Source: Marinobacter sp. SS13-12 (GTDB taxonomy: Bacteria > Pseudomonadota > Gammaproteobacteria > Pseudomonadales > Oleiphilaceae). From it: a stretch of DNA of 64,000 bases. Of this stretch, positions 24,408 through 33,975 are shown piece by piece. Made by a program: the position numbers and the translations under genes. The notes under the pieces were generated by a model, which was not told where the DNA came from, did not search any database, and saw only the letters and a list, made by a program, of their open reading frames with translations. Within the stretch, counting starts at the first letter, position 1. Every line of letters starts with the position of its first letter. Location of the stretch: the NCBI RefSeq assembly GCF_030227115.1, contig NZ_JASSUA010000002.1, positions 558,001 to 622,000 on the forward strand, in the 5' to 3' direction.

Positions 24408-27260
24408 TCAGGCCCCGGGTACGCTCGGTCGTTGAACCAGTTGTTCAATGGCGCTGGTGTTGTCAGCGGCATCATCAACAGTGAACACGCGCAGGGCTTT
24501 TTGCCGTTCAATCACCTGATTTTCCAGGGTTTCGATCAGGGTTTCAAGGTTTACGCCGTTAATGGCCTCCGCCAATTTTTCCCGTGAGTCAAAGTCGGTC
24601 TCGCCGCGGTCGATCTCGCGCCAGTAACGCTCCGATATCTCGCCCAGGCGGCGGTCCTGTTCCATCAACTTGCTGAGGACCGCCTGTTTCTCCCGTTGCA
24701 GATCCTGTTCAGACATTTCTGACAGGGTACCCTTGAAGGTTTTCGAGAACTCTCGCACTGCCTTGTCGATCTGCTCACTGCTGGCTTCCGGAGACTGCAC
24801 CACGAAGCCCAGTGCCGGAGTTTCGAGCATTTCGAACGGCGTTGCGTAGACGATGTAGCCAAGCTGGCGGTTGGTGCGAAGTTCTTCGTAGAAGGGGCTG
24901 CTGATAATCTGGCCCAGCAGGCGGAAGGCAGCCCGTTCCTCGAAGCTGGTATTGTCGCCCTGTACATAAAGGGTGTAACCAGTATCCGGGTGGTCCACCT
25001 CCAGTGGCAGTGCTGTCTCGTCTTCCGGCAGCGACCGTACGCTGCTACGCTCCACGGTTACCAGTTCACTCTCATCCAGCACCATGGCGTGAACCCGTTT
25101 GGTGAGGTTGAGTGCCGAGGCGTAGCTCATGTTGCCGTGGGTGAGCAGAACCGGGTCAACCTGGGCCAGGAAGGCATCGGCAAAGGATCTGAGCTCATCC
25201 AGGGTGACTTCCCGGGCCGCCCGGAGTTTTTCTTCCGTGCTCCAGGCGCCTTCGATCAGCAGGGTCTGGATGAATTCGGACGTCTGTTGAACCGGGCGTT
25301 CCTTGGCCTTGTTCAGCAGTCGGTCGATCATTTTCTGACGGGCAATGTTGAACCGTTGCTCGGTCAGTTCCGGCTCCGCCACCTGGGTCAACAGGCGTGC
25401 CATCAGTGTGTGCAGTTTGTCGCTGTAACCGCCAACCCGGATGGTGATGCCGCGAAGGTGGGGATAGATGCTGTAGTCCAGCCCGGCCAACTGTGCGGGG
25501 TAGGCCCAGGCGTTCACGTTGGTGTTGATGGCGTCCACCAGAAGGGTGGAAAGCACATTGCTGCGGGCAGACGCCAGGGTGGCCGGGGTGCGCAGGCTCA
25601 GATAAACATTGGCCTTGGGGGTTTCAAAGCGGGTATCCCTGGCGTACCACACCTCCATGCCGCTGATGGTTCCCATGGAAACCGGCTTGTCCATGGTTGG
25701 GCCGGAGATCATCCCCAGTTCCTCGGGGATAAACGGGTTCTCAAGGGGCAGTGCCAGGCTCGCTACCAAAGGGTTCTCATCAGCTGTTCTGACGGCACTG
25801 GTATCGAGTGGCTTGATTTTGAAGGCGGTGTCGTACCACTGGGTCAGGCTGGGGTTCTCGATGTCTGGCTCAGGTTCCAGCACCGAAACCAGCACATTAT
25901 CCGGCGTAAGACGCGCCAGGATGGCCTGGTACTGGTCCGGTGCGTAATCCTCCATCATCCAGGGCGCCTGCAGGACATCCTCCGGTGCCACGTGCCGCAT
26001 TTGCCGCGACAGGTGCATGACCTCCTGAACCGGCTGGTTTTTTTCCCGGAACCGGAAATCGATTTGTGCCAGCTGTTTCATTTCTTCAAAACGATGCCGG
26101 GCAATGCCCTCGTTTCGCACCTTGTCGATGTAGGCAAAGGTGAGTTCAAGGATCTTCTCCTGCTCTTCAAGCCCTTCCGGCGTCAGCGACATGTTCAGTT
26201 CCAGCGTGGCTTCTTCACCGGTATCCATGCCGCCACCCGCAGACAGACTTTCCACAAGTCCGGCCCGTTTCAGTACGTCGAACAGGCTTCCCGGCCCTTC
26301 ATGGCCGAGCAGGCTGGCGACGTAGTTGGCAGGTTTGTCGCGGTAGTTTTCCTCTTGAGAAGGAATCGGGAACGTCAGCGTCAGGCTGCGTATGTCCTTG
26401 AGGGCATCCACCGTTACTTTGGCTGGCAGTCTGTCCGGGCTGAACAGTGGCTCATCATGAACCTCCGCCGTCAGGTTGCGGTTTTCAATGCGGTCGAACC
26501 GCCCCCGCACCATGGCTTCCAGTTCATCCAGCGATTGCGGGCCATAAACCGCCAGTGTCATCAGGTTGGACGAGTAGTGCTGCTTCCAGAAATCAATCAG
26601 GTCTGGGCGCAGGGGGCGCTCATCGGTGTTTTCCAGGGTGGTCAGGTTGCCCACGGCAAACTGGTTGAAGGCATGTTCCGGGTTACTGATGGCCTTCTTT
26701 ACGGAGTAGAAACGGCGGCCGTCTTCCTTCTGTTTGGCACTGAACTCGGAGTGCACGGCCCGGCGTTCACGGTCGACCAGCTCCGGTGTGAATAGCGGGG
26801 CGGAGAACTGTTCGGCGAAGCGGTCCAGGGCGTCATCCAGGTGTTCGGCCTGAACATCGAAGAAATAGTTGGTGTCCTGGAACGCGGTAAAGGCGTTATG
26901 GCTGCCGCCGTGGCTCTTGATGAACTGCTGGTACTCTCCCGGGTCGGGGTATTTTTCCGTGCCCAGGAACAACATGTGCTCAAGGAAGTGGGAGAGGCCT
27001 TCCCGGTCGGCGGGGTCATCGCCGCTGCCGACGGCTACGTTCATGGAAGCCGCCGCCTTGTCAGATTCTGGCGCGGATATCAGCAGCACCCGAAGCTGGT
27101 TTTCCAGCTCGACGTAGCGGTATTGGTTGTCGTCGTTCGGGCTTTTGACGGGGGAGGTGTTGGCCAGTACCGCTGAGCTGAAGGCAAGAAGAAGTACCAG
27201 AATAAAGCCTTTCTTCAGGCCAGGGAAACCGTGGGCAAATCCATGAATGCCTGGGCGCAT
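24408..27260 (-). CDS. Insulinase-family (M16) zinc peptidase, periplasmic
   Basis: A 950-aa protein resembling protease III/pitrilysin. It has a signal peptide (FILVLLLAFSSAVLA) and zinc motif HFLEH (in GLSHFLEHMLFLGTEKYP) with the distant Glu in ERRAVHSEFSAKQ. The LTLFLSNGRQLGYIVYATPF-like region (here TNRQLGYIVYATPFEM) supports the identification. These enzymes form a clamshell that degrades short peptides. ATG 27260 is preferred because GAGAGGC precedes it, 12 bases inside the longer frame. It converges with the glycosyltransferase pair. The genomic role is probably periplasmic peptide turnover; an exact ptrA name is not certain. Confidence 0.93.
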   Translation of the reverse strand: MRPGIHGFAHGFPGLKKGFILVLLLAFSSAVLANTSPVKSPNDDNQYRYVELENQLRVLLISAPESDKAAASMNVAVGSGDDPADREGLSHFLEHMLFLGTEKYPDPGEYQQFIKSHGGSHNAFTAFQDTNYFFDVQAEHLDDALDRFAEQFSAPLFTPELVDRERRAVHSEFSAKQKEDGRRFYSVKKAISNPEHAFNQFAVGNLTTLENTDERPLRPDLIDFWKQHYSSNLMTLAVYGPQSLDELEAMVRGRFDRIENRNLTAEVHDEPLFSPDRLPAKVTVDALKDIRSLTLTFPIPSQEENYRDKPANYVASLLGHEGPGSLFDVLKRAGLVESLSAGGGMDTGEEATLELNMSLTPEGLEEQEKILELTFAYIDKVRNEGIARHRFEEMKQLAQIDFRFREKNQPVQEVMHLSRQMRHVAPEDVLQAPWMMEDYAPDQYQAILARLTPDNVLVSVLEPEPDIENPSLTQWYDTAFKIKPLDTSAVRTADENPLVASLALPLENPFIPEELGMISGPTMDKPVSMGTISGMEVWYARDTRFETPKANVYLSLRTPATLASARSNVLSTLLVDAINTNVNAWAYPAQLAGLDYSIYPHLRGITIRVGGYSDKLHTLMARLLTQVAEPELTEQRFNIARQKMIDRLLNKAKERPVQQTSEFIQTLLIEGAWSTEEKLRAAREVTLDELRSFADAFLAQVDPVLLTHGNMSYASALNLTKRVHAMVLDESELVTVERSSVRSLPEDETALPLEVDHPDTGYTLYVQGDNTSFEERAAFRLLGQIISSPFYEELRTNRQLGYIVYATPFEMLETPALGFVVQSPEASSEQIDKAVREFSKTFKGTLSEMSEQDLQREKQAVLSKLMEQDRRLGEISERYWREIDRGETDFDSREKLAEAINGVNLETLIETLENQVIERQKALRVFTVDDAADNTSAIEQLVQRPSVPGA

Positions 27261-27285
27261 AGTGCCTCTCATCGTCGGTGAATGG

Positions 27286-27585
27286 TCAGTGAATCAGTTC
27301 GTTGCGAGTGCTTTCCGGTTGTTGATCCAGCGTCTTTTTCGCCAGGCTGGCGGCGGCGTCTGCATCAAGCTGGCCGGAGGCGATGCGTTCGAGCACGGTC
27401 CCCATCACCGCCACAGACCGGCGATAGTCTGCGAACTCGGCCTGGAAAGCGTGGTCTATGGCCTGGTAGACGGCCTGGATTTTCTCTTCTCTGGTACCGG
27501 CGTCCGCGGCTGTATCGTTGATGGCCTTCAGGCAGGCGCGGGCGATGGCAATGTAACGTTCAGCGTTGGGATCGTCTTGGTTCAT
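27286..27585 (-). CDS. Small conserved hypothetical protein
   Basis: A 99-aa helical, soluble protein (ERYIAIARACLKAINDT, EEKIQAVYQAIDHAFQAEFADYRR, DADAAASLAKKTLDQQPE) with no signal peptide, membrane helix or recognised motif. ATG 27585 starts the conserved-looking part; the frame extends upstream without a plausible ribosome-binding site. It lies 25 bp ahead of the M16 peptidase gene on the same strand and may be co-transcribed. Confidence 0.65.
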   Translation of the reverse strand: MNQDDPNAERYIAIARACLKAINDTAADAGTREEKIQAVYQAIDHAFQAEFADYRRSVAVMGTVLERIASGQLDADAAASLAKKTLDQQPESTRNELIH

Positions 27586-27961
27586 AGTCGGGATTCCGAA
27601 AACCGGGATGTTAGGACAGAAGCTGTCATGAATGGTTCCGATTATGTCATTGCTCCTGACAGGTTTCATTTCTTCTCTGTAATGGTAGGGATTTGCGGGC
27701 AGGCTGCACACCATGTGCTAGTCTCAATTTCAGTATGTCGGGCAATCGAACAGGTCAGGGCCTGCTTCCATGCCGGTACTAGAGTAATAGCTCTAAATAA
27801 AACAAAGGGTTAAAGAGTAATTGCTCTAAAAAAGTTGGATACATGAGAGTTGCAATTAAGTACAATGCCGGCGTTCCGGGAGCGTATAAGACTTTGGTCT
27901 AATACCTCGCTGGCGACTAAGGGACAGACAACAAATGAGCAACAAGCAGGGTGGACAATCA
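27586..27961. promoter_or_regulatory. Regulatory region upstream of the acyl-CoA reductase, with tandem operator-like repeats
   Basis: Two near-identical 17-mers, AGAGTAATAGCTCTAAA (27781-27797) and AGAGTAATTGCTCTAAA (27814-27830), lie 33 bp apart. Each contains an AGAG/CTCT inverted repeat. Spacing of about three helical turns suggests two protein dimers on one DNA face. TACAAT at 27861-27866 is a possible -10. The repeats lie about 130-180 bp before the reductase start. The bound regulator cannot be named from this sequence. Confidence 0.6.
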
Positions 27962-29947
27962 ATGAATTACTTTCTGACGGGTGGCACCGGATTCATCGGC
28001 CGTTTTCTCGTTGAAAAACTGCTGGCTCGTGGCGGCACAGTACACGTACTGGTGCGCGAGCAATCACAGGACAAACTGGCCCAGCTCAGGGAGCGTTGGG
28101 GCGCCGATGAGTCCCGGGTGAAGGCAGTGATCGGCGACCTTACCAGCCCCGACCTGGGCATTGACGCCAAGACGATGAAATCGCTCAAGGGTAACATTGA
28201 TCATTTCTTTCACCTTGCTGCGGTTTACGACATGGGGGCCGACGAAAAGGCCCAGCAGGCGACCAACATCGAGGGCACGCTCAGCGCAGTACAGGCGGCA
28301 GAAGCCATGGAAGCCGGTTGTTTCCATCACGTGTCCTCCATCGCCGCAGCTGGCATGTTCAAGGGCACGTTCCGTGAGGACATGTTCGAGGAAGCAGAAA
28401 AGCTGGATCATCCTTACCTGCTGACCAAGCACGAGTCAGAAAAGGTCGTTCGCCAGAGCTGCAAGGTACCGTTCCGGATCTATCGACCGGGTATGGTCAT
28501 CGGTCACTCAAAAACCGGTGAGATGGACAAGGTCGACGGCCCCTATTACTTCTTCAAGATGATCCAGAAAATCCGCCGAGCGCTGCCTCAGTGGGTGCCG
28601 ACCATCGGTATTGAGGGCGGTCGCCTGAACATTGTTCCGGTGGATTTTGTGGTGAATGCCATGGATCACATCGCGCATCTGGAAGGCGAGGACGGCAACT
28701 GTTTCCACCTGGTGGATTCCGATCCCTACAAGGTGGGCGAGATTCTCAATATCTTCTCCGAGGCCGGTCACGCGCCCCGCATGGCCATGCGTCTGGATTC
28801 CCGGATCTTCGGATTTGTTCCTCCGTTCATCCGCCAGAGCCTGAAAAACCTGCCTCCGGTGAAGCGTCTGACAACTGCGGTACTGGACGACATGGGCATT
28901 CCGCCGTCAGTGCTGTCGTTCATCAATTACCCCACGAAGTTTGATGCCCGTGAAACCGAGCGGGTTCTGAAGGGTACCGGCATCGAAGTGCCACGCCTTG
29001 ATAGCTACTCTGCCGTGATCTGGGATTACTGGGAGCGTAACCTGGACCCCGACCTGTTCAAGGACCGCACCCTGCGCGGCACCGTTGAAGGCAAGGTCTG
29101 TGTGATCACCGGTGGTACGTCCGGCATTGGACTGGCGACAGCAGAAAAGCTCGCAGATGCCGGTGCGATTCTGATCATCGGTGCCCGCAAGAAAGAACGC
29201 CTGATGGAAGTCGCTGCGCAACTCGAGGCTCGAGGCGGTAACGTCCATGCCTACCAGTGCGATTTTGCCGAGATGGAAGACTGCGACCGGTTTGTGAAAA
29301 CGGTGCTGGATAACCATGGCCATGTGGACGTGCTGGTGAACAACGCCGGCCGTTCAATCCGCCGCTCACTGGCGCTGTCGTTCGATCGTTTTCATGATTT
29401 CGAGCGTACCATGCAGCTGAACTATTTCGGCTCGGTTCGCCTGATCATGGGCTTTGCGCCGGCCATGCTGGAGCGCCACCGCGGTCACGTGATCAATATT
29501 TCCTCCATTGGTGTGTTGACCAATGCGCCGCGGTTTTCGGCCTATGTGGCCTCCAAGTCGGCACTGGATGCGTTCAGTCGCTGTGCGGCTGCGGAGTGGT
29601 CGGATCGCAACGTCACCTTTACCACCATCAATATGCCGCTGGTAAAGACACCGATGATTGCGCCTACCAAGATCTACGATTCCGTGCCCACGCTGACGCC
29701 GGACGAAGCCGCCGACATGGTGGTGGATGCCATTGTCTACCGGCCCAAGCGCATTGCCACGCGGCTGGGCATCTTTGCCCAGGTGCTGCAGGCGCTGGCG
29801 CCGAAGATGGGCGAGATCGTGATGAACACCGGTTACCGTATGTTCCCGGATTCTCCGGCCGCTGCTGGCAGCCGCTCGGGTGAGAGGCCGAAGGTCTCAT
29901 CTGAACAGGTGGCCTTCGCCGCGATCATGCGGGGTATTTACTGGTAA
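27962..29947 (+). CDS. Fatty acyl-CoA/ACP reductase forming fatty alcohols
   Basis: A 661-aa two-domain NADPH enzyme that reduces long-chain acyl-CoA or acyl-ACP to the aldehyde and on to the alcohol, feeding wax-ester synthesis. The N-terminal extended SDR domain has TGGTGFIGR and YLLTK (YxxxK). The C-terminal SDR domain, from about residue 370, has TGGTSGIG, NNAGRS and YVASK. Length and sequence pattern match the characterised Marinobacter reductase as I remember it. ATG 27962 (GGTGGA upstream) gives the family length; ATG 27935, preceded by AAGGGA, is an alternative adding nine residues. It is a single-gene unit with its own terminator. Confidence 0.95.
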   Translation: MNYFLTGGTGFIGRFLVEKLLARGGTVHVLVREQSQDKLAQLRERWGADESRVKAVIGDLTSPDLGIDAKTMKSLKGNIDHFFHLAAVYDMGADEKAQQATNIEGTLSAVQAAEAMEAGCFHHVSSIAAAGMFKGTFREDMFEEAEKLDHPYLLTKHESEKVVRQSCKVPFRIYRPGMVIGHSKTGEMDKVDGPYYFFKMIQKIRRALPQWVPTIGIEGGRLNIVPVDFVVNAMDHIAHLEGEDGNCFHLVDSDPYKVGEILNIFSEAGHAPRMAMRLDSRIFGFVPPFIRQSLKNLPPVKRLTTAVLDDMGIPPSVLSFINYPTKFDARETERVLKGTGIEVPRLDSYSAVIWDYWERNLDPDLFKDRTLRGTVEGKVCVITGGTSGIGLATAEKLADAGAILIIGARKKERLMEVAAQLEARGGNVHAYQCDFAEMEDCDRFVKTVLDNHGHVDVLVNNAGRSIRRSLALSFDRFHDFERTMQLNYFGSVRLIMGFAPAMLERHRGHVINISSIGVLTNAPRFSAYVASKSALDAFSRCAAAEWSDRNVTFTTINMPLVKTPMIAPTKIYDSVPTLTPDEAADMVVDAIVYRPKRIATRLGIFAQVLQALAPKMGEIVMNTGYRMFPDSPAAAGSRSGERPKVSSEQVAFAAIMRGIYW

Positions 29948-29965
29948 GACTTACCCTGAAAACAA

Positions 29966-29997
29966 AAACCCCGCTTCCAGGGAAGCGGGGTTTTTTT
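29966..29997. terminator. Terminator after the acyl-CoA reductase
   Basis: AACCCCGCTTCC-AGG-GAAGCGGGG then TTTTTTT. The stem is nearly perfect; A-rich sequence on the other side lets it also serve rnt from the minus strand. Confidence 0.92.
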
Positions 29998-30004
29998 GTG
30001 GCCG

Positions 30005-30661
30005 TTATTCCGGTTCGTCCGGAACAGGCGGCGGTGGGAAGCCGCCAATTTCCCGCCAGCGGTTCACGATGCCGCAGAACAGGTCGGCGGTCTTCTCTGC
30101 GTCATACGCGGCAGAATGGGCTTCCTTGTTACTGAAGGGAATGCCCGCCAGCTTGCACGCCTGCGCCAGTACGGTGTGGCCGTAGGCAAGCCCAGCCAGG
30201 GTTGCGGTATCAAACGTGGAGAAGGGGTGGAACGGGTTGCGGCGGATATCCGCGCGCAGGGCAGCGGCGAACACGAAATTGTGATCAAAGGTGGCGTTAT
30301 GACCTACCAGCACGGCCCGCTTGCAGTCGTGGGCTTTGACCGCCTTGCGAATCGGCCCGAAAATCTCGCTCAGGCCCTCGCGCTCGGGCACCGCTTCCCG
30401 CTCGGGGCTCCAGGGGTCAATGCCGGTGAAATCGAGGGCTGACTGTTCCAGGTTGGCGCCTTCAAACGGATCAATCTGCTGCAGGTGGGTTTCTCCACGT
30501 ACCAGCCAGCCGTCTTCGTCCATGGTGAGTATAACAGCGGCAATTTCCAGCAGGGCATCCCGCTCGGGATTGAATCCGCCCGTTTCCACATCCACCACTA
30601 CAGGCAGGAATCCGCGAAAGCGGCGGGACATGGGGTGGCGTTCTTTGTTTTCGTCAGTCAC
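30005..30661 (-). CDS. rnt: Ribonuclease T
   Basis: A 218-aa DEDDh 3'-5' exoribonuclease that trims tRNA and other stable RNA 3' ends. Exo I is VVDVETGGFNPERDALLEIA, exo II GHNATFDHNF and exo III HSAAYDAEKTADLF. Catalytic Asp, Glu, Asp, His and Asp are all present. It lies 58 bp downstream of pyrC on the same strand, a common order, so probably one operon. A shared terminator lies just past its stop. Confidence 0.95.
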   Translation of the reverse strand: MTDENKERHPMSRRFRGFLPVVVDVETGGFNPERDALLEIAAVILTMDEDGWLVRGETHLQQIDPFEGANLEQSALDFTGIDPWSPEREAVPEREGLSEIFGPIRKAVKAHDCKRAVLVGHNATFDHNFVFAAALRADIRRNPFHPFSTFDTATLAGLAYGHTVLAQACKLAGIPFSNKEAHSAAYDAEKTADLFCGIVNRWREIGGFPPPPVPDEPE

Positions 30662-30719
30662 TTGAACTCCCGGAGTTTCTGGCCAGCTCCACCGGCCTGG
30701 TATAGGAACAGGTGTTGAA

Positions 30720-31757
30720 TCAGTTCTGGGCGAGGCGCCATCTCAGGCTTTCACCTGCTTTCAGCGGGACAATGGTGCCATCTGCCAGGGGCAGCTCAGC
30801 GGGCATGTCCCAGTTTTCCCGCACCAGGGTTATGGTGTCGGTGTTTCGTGGCAGCCCGTAAAAATCGGCGCCGTTGAAACTGGCAAAGGCCTCCAGTTTG
30901 TCGAGAATGCCAAGGTCTTCGAAGACTTCCGCGTACAATGCAATGGCGCTGTAGGCGGAATAGCAACCAGCACAGCCGCAGGCGGTTTCTTTCCGGTCCT
31001 TTGAATGCGGTGCCGAGTCGGTACCCAGGAAGAAGCGCCGGTCGCCGCTGACGACCGCATCCAGCAGTGCCTGTTGGTGCCGGTTACGTTTGAGAATCGG
31101 CAGGCAGTACAGGTGAGGGCGAATGCCGCCGACCAGCATATGGTTGCGGTTGTACATCAGGTGCTGGGGGGTGATGGTGGCACCCAGGTTGTCGCCCTCG
31201 TGATTGCGGACGAACTCGGCCGAGTCTGCTGTGGTGATATGCTCAAGAACAACCCGCAGCGAAGGAAAGGCTTCAAGTGTCGGCGCCAATACCCGCTTCA
31301 GGAAAATCTTCTCCCGGTCAAAGATATCGATGTCCTGATCAGTCACTTCACCGTGGACCAGCAACAACATGCCACAATCCTTCATGGCTTCCAGTACCGG
31401 GTAGATATTGCGGATATCAGTAACACCGGAATCGGAATTGGTGGTGGCGCCGGCAGGGTAGAGCTTTGCGGCAACCACCCCCGCCGCTTTGGCGTCGCGG
31501 ATCTGGTCCGGTGTGGTGGTCTCTGTCAGGTACAGCGTCATCAGTGGGTCAAAGTCATAGCCCCTTGCGGCGTCCAGAATCCTGTCGCGGTAGGCCATGG
31601 CCTGTTCCGCATCGGTTACAGGTGGCACCAGGTTGGGCATGATGATGGCGCGGCGAAAGCAGCGGGCCGTGGCTGGCACTACGTCCTTGAGAATGTCTCC
31701 GTCCCGTACGTGAAGATGCCAGTCATCCGGGCGGGTAATGGTGATCTGATTGGTCAT
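30720..31757 (-). CDS. pyrC: Dihydroorotase
   Basis: A 345-aa amidohydrolase that closes carbamoyl-aspartate to dihydroorotate in pyrimidine synthesis. It has metal ligands [10 protein letters not shown], the carboxylated lysine in [26 protein letters not shown] and the catalytic Asp in LGTDSAPH. It is the class II (E. coli PyrC) type. ATG 31757 is chosen because the enzyme family begins [14 protein letters not shown]; upstream in-frame codons lack support. It is divergent from motY with about 160 bp between. Confidence 0.97.
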   Translation of the reverse strand: MTNQITITRPDDWHLHVRDGDILKDVVPATARCFRRAIIMPNLVPPVTDAEQAMAYRDRILDAARGYDFDPLMTLYLTETTTPDQIRDAKAAGVVAAKLYPAGATTNSDSGVTDIRNIYPVLEAMKDCGMLLLVHGEVTDQDIDIFDREKIFLKRVLAPTLEAFPSLRVVLEHITTADSAEFVRNHEGDNLGATITPQHLMYNRNHMLVGGIRPHLYCLPILKRNRHQQALLDAVVSGDRRFFLGTDSAPHSKDRKETACGCAGCYSAYSAIALYAEVFEDLGILDKLEAFASFNGADFYGLPRNTDTITLVRENWDMPAELPLADGTIVPLKAGESLRWRLAQN

Positions 31758-31918
31758 TGACGGTTTCCGGCTTGCCGGGGCGTTTGGTATGGGGCCCCTG
31801 AAAAATTCTGGCGGAATTATATCAGAAGCCGTCATCGATTGTTTCAGGCCAGAACCCTAAAGAATGCTTTGTGGCGGCCGTTAAGTAACCAGTGAACTTT
31901 CTTTGACGGACTGATGGT

Positions 31919-32839
31919 ATGGCACGAATTCCAGCCTTCCTGCGTAGTGCAGTGATCTCCAGTGCATGCTGCTTACTGGCTGCCGCCAATGCGGCCCAGG
32001 CCGCCACCTATGGTGCCGGTATCGAGAACAGCCAGTGGTACCTGTCGGAGTCTGTCTTCGAATGCACCCTGGTGCATCAGGTGCCGGGTTACGGCCGTGC
32101 CATATTCCGTCATCGGGCCGGCGAATCCCTGTCCTTTTTCCTGGAGTCGGAAACTCCGGTGATGCGCCCTGGCCGGGGCCTGCTGGTTGTAGAGGCTCCA
32201 TCCTGGCGTCCGGGAATAGCACCCCGCTCCCTGGGACGGGTAAACATAGACGACGGTCGTCGCCCTGTGTCACTGGATTCACGCCAGGCCATGAACATGG
32301 TTCAGGGCCTGCTGGAAGGGATGGACCCAACGGTGACCCGGGAGTCCTGGTATGACGGCAGCCCGGTTCGTGTGAAGGTCTCAAACATCAACTTTGCTGG
32401 CCAGTTTTCCGGCTACCGTTCCTGTACGTCCGGTTTGCTGCCGGTGAACTATGACCAGATCAAGCGTTCCCGTATTCCGTTTTCAGCCGGCAGCACCAGT
32501 CTTTCCGGGGCCGACAGGCAGCTGCTGGATAACATAGTGGCTTACGTTCAGGCAGATTCCACGGTGGAACGGATTTTCGTGGACGGGCACACGGACAGCA
32601 GCGGCAGCCGTATCAATAACCGGGCACTGTCCGAAGAACGGGCCAATGTGGTGGCGGATTACCTGATCGGGGAGGGTGTTGATACCAATATGGTGACGGT
32701 CAGGGCCCATGCGGACCAGTACCAGGTGTCAGGCCGCCCGGCGGATAACCGACGCACCACCATCCGCCTGCAGCGGGAAGGCGAACGGCCGGATCTGCAG
32801 CAGGCCAATGGCTATGATGCCGCAACACCCAATACCTGA
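31919..32839 (+). CDS. motY: MotY-like flagellar T-ring protein (OmpA family)
   Basis: A 306-aa exported protein with a signal peptide ending near AANAAQA. The MotY N-terminal domain has ENSQWYLSESVFECTLVHQVP, PPSWRPG-like EAPSWRPG, and a paired cysteine (YRSCTSG). The C-terminal OmpA peptidoglycan-binding domain spans about residues 185-290 (FVDGHTDSSGS, NRALSEERANVVADYL, ADNRRTTI). In sodium-driven polar flagella MotY anchors the stator ring. No other flagellar gene is in the window. Confidence 0.9.
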   Translation: MARIPAFLRSAVISSACCLLAAANAAQAATYGAGIENSQWYLSESVFECTLVHQVPGYGRAIFRHRAGESLSFFLESETPVMRPGRGLLVVEAPSWRPGIAPRSLGRVNIDDGRRPVSLDSRQAMNMVQGLLEGMDPTVTRESWYDGSPVRVKVSNINFAGQFSGYRSCTSGLLPVNYDQIKRSRIPFSAGSTSLSGADRQLLDNIVAYVQADSTVERIFVDGHTDSSGSRINNRALSEERANVVADYLIGEGVDTNMVTVRAHADQYQVSGRPADNRRTTIRLQREGERPDLQQANGYDAATPNT

Positions 32840-32876
32840 CCTCTGGCACCTGAGGCGCCGGCCTTGAATCCAGCAA

Positions 32877-33803
32877 TCAGCGAATGGAATTGAGCACTTC
32901 AAGGTGCACATTCACGCTTTCTGCCAGCGCCTTCAGATGATACCCCCCTTCAAGCGTGGAGATGATCCGGTCATTGGCGGAGTCAGCGGCTATGCTGGTG
33001 ATCATCTCCGTCAGCCAGCGATAATCATCCACTTCCAGATTCAGTTCCGCCATGGGATCGAGCCGGTGGCCGTCGAAACCGGCGGAAATCAGCACCAGCT
33101 GTGGGCGGAAATCCTGTAGCCGTTTCACCCAGGCAGCTTCCACCGTTTTACGATATTCGTCAGCAGAGGTCCCGGCCTGGATGGGGGTGTTGATAATGTT
33201 CTCAGCCTGCCGGTGCACGTGGGAGTGGGGATAGAACGGGTGCTGAAAACTGGAGCACATCAGAATGCGCTCATCACCGCCCACGATATCGACGGTGCCG
33301 TTGCCCTGGTGGACATCAAAATCAATGATGGCCACCCGTTCCAGGTGGTGGAAATTCAGGGCGCGCATCGCAGCCAGGGCAATGTTGTTGTAGAAGCAGA
33401 AACCCATGGATTTACTGCGCTCGGCATGGTGCCCCGGTGGCCGGGCACACACGAATGCATTGGTGAGCTGACTGCTGAGTACCATGTCGACCGCTTCAAT
33501 ACTGGCGCCGGCGGCCAGGCGGGCGGCCCGCAGGGTATCCGGCATCATCGCGGTGTCGGGGTCGGTATAGACCCGCCCCCTGGTGGGCTGCATCAGCTCC
33601 AGTTGATGCAGGTAGCGCTCGGGATGAACGGTCAGCAACTGGTCCCGCGTGGCTTCATCCGGCCTTACCCAGTCCAGTTCCTGCTCCATGCCGGTATCTG
33701 CCAGGTAACTGATAATGGCCGCAAGCCGTTCCGGGGACTCCGGATGCTCTGCCCCCATGGTGTGTTTCATGCAGTCGTCGTGAGAGAAAAATCCCGTAGT
33801 CAT
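32877..33803 (-). CDS. Histone deacetylase-family (AcuC-like) deacetylase
   Basis: A 308-aa zinc-dependent class II HDAC-type enzyme. It has ARPPGHHAERSKSMGFCFYNN (His-His catalytic pair), the zinc ligands DFDVHQGNG (Asp, His) and SAGFDGHRLDP (Asp), and EGGYHLKAL. Bacterial members remove acetyl groups from proteins or small molecules such as polyamines. It is divergent from a Pat-type protein acetyltransferase across 172 bp, which suggests a matched acetylation/deacetylation pair, possibly controlling acyl-CoA synthetases. Confidence 0.93.
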   Translation of the reverse strand: MTTGFFSHDDCMKHTMGAEHPESPERLAAIISYLADTGMEQELDWVRPDEATRDQLLTVHPERYLHQLELMQPTRGRVYTDPDTAMMPDTLRAARLAAGASIEAVDMVLSSQLTNAFVCARPPGHHAERSKSMGFCFYNNIALAAMRALNFHHLERVAIIDFDVHQGNGTVDIVGGDERILMCSSFQHPFYPHSHVHRQAENIINTPIQAGTSADEYRKTVEAAWVKRLQDFRPQLVLISAGFDGHRLDPMAELNLEVDDYRWLTEMITSIAADSANDRIISTLEGGYHLKALAESVNVHLEVLNSIR

Positions 33804-33975
33804 GCTGATCCCGAACGCTCTGGTTATGCTTGTATTTTGTTCAATATTATCAGGGATACGGTAGCCCTGCCGTGTTTCTTTGGTCTTATGGTGGCGATAG
33901 ACATTTTACATCACCAGACAAGCGCCTAAGATAGGGTGTACATCCGCCCGGTCGATCCGCAGCAAGGAGCAACGC

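Noticed and set aside
24990..26795. 601-aa plus-strand frame
   Set aside because: Lies antisense to the M16 peptidase gene, whose zinc motif and signal peptide are clear; long antisense frames are expected in GC-rich DNA.
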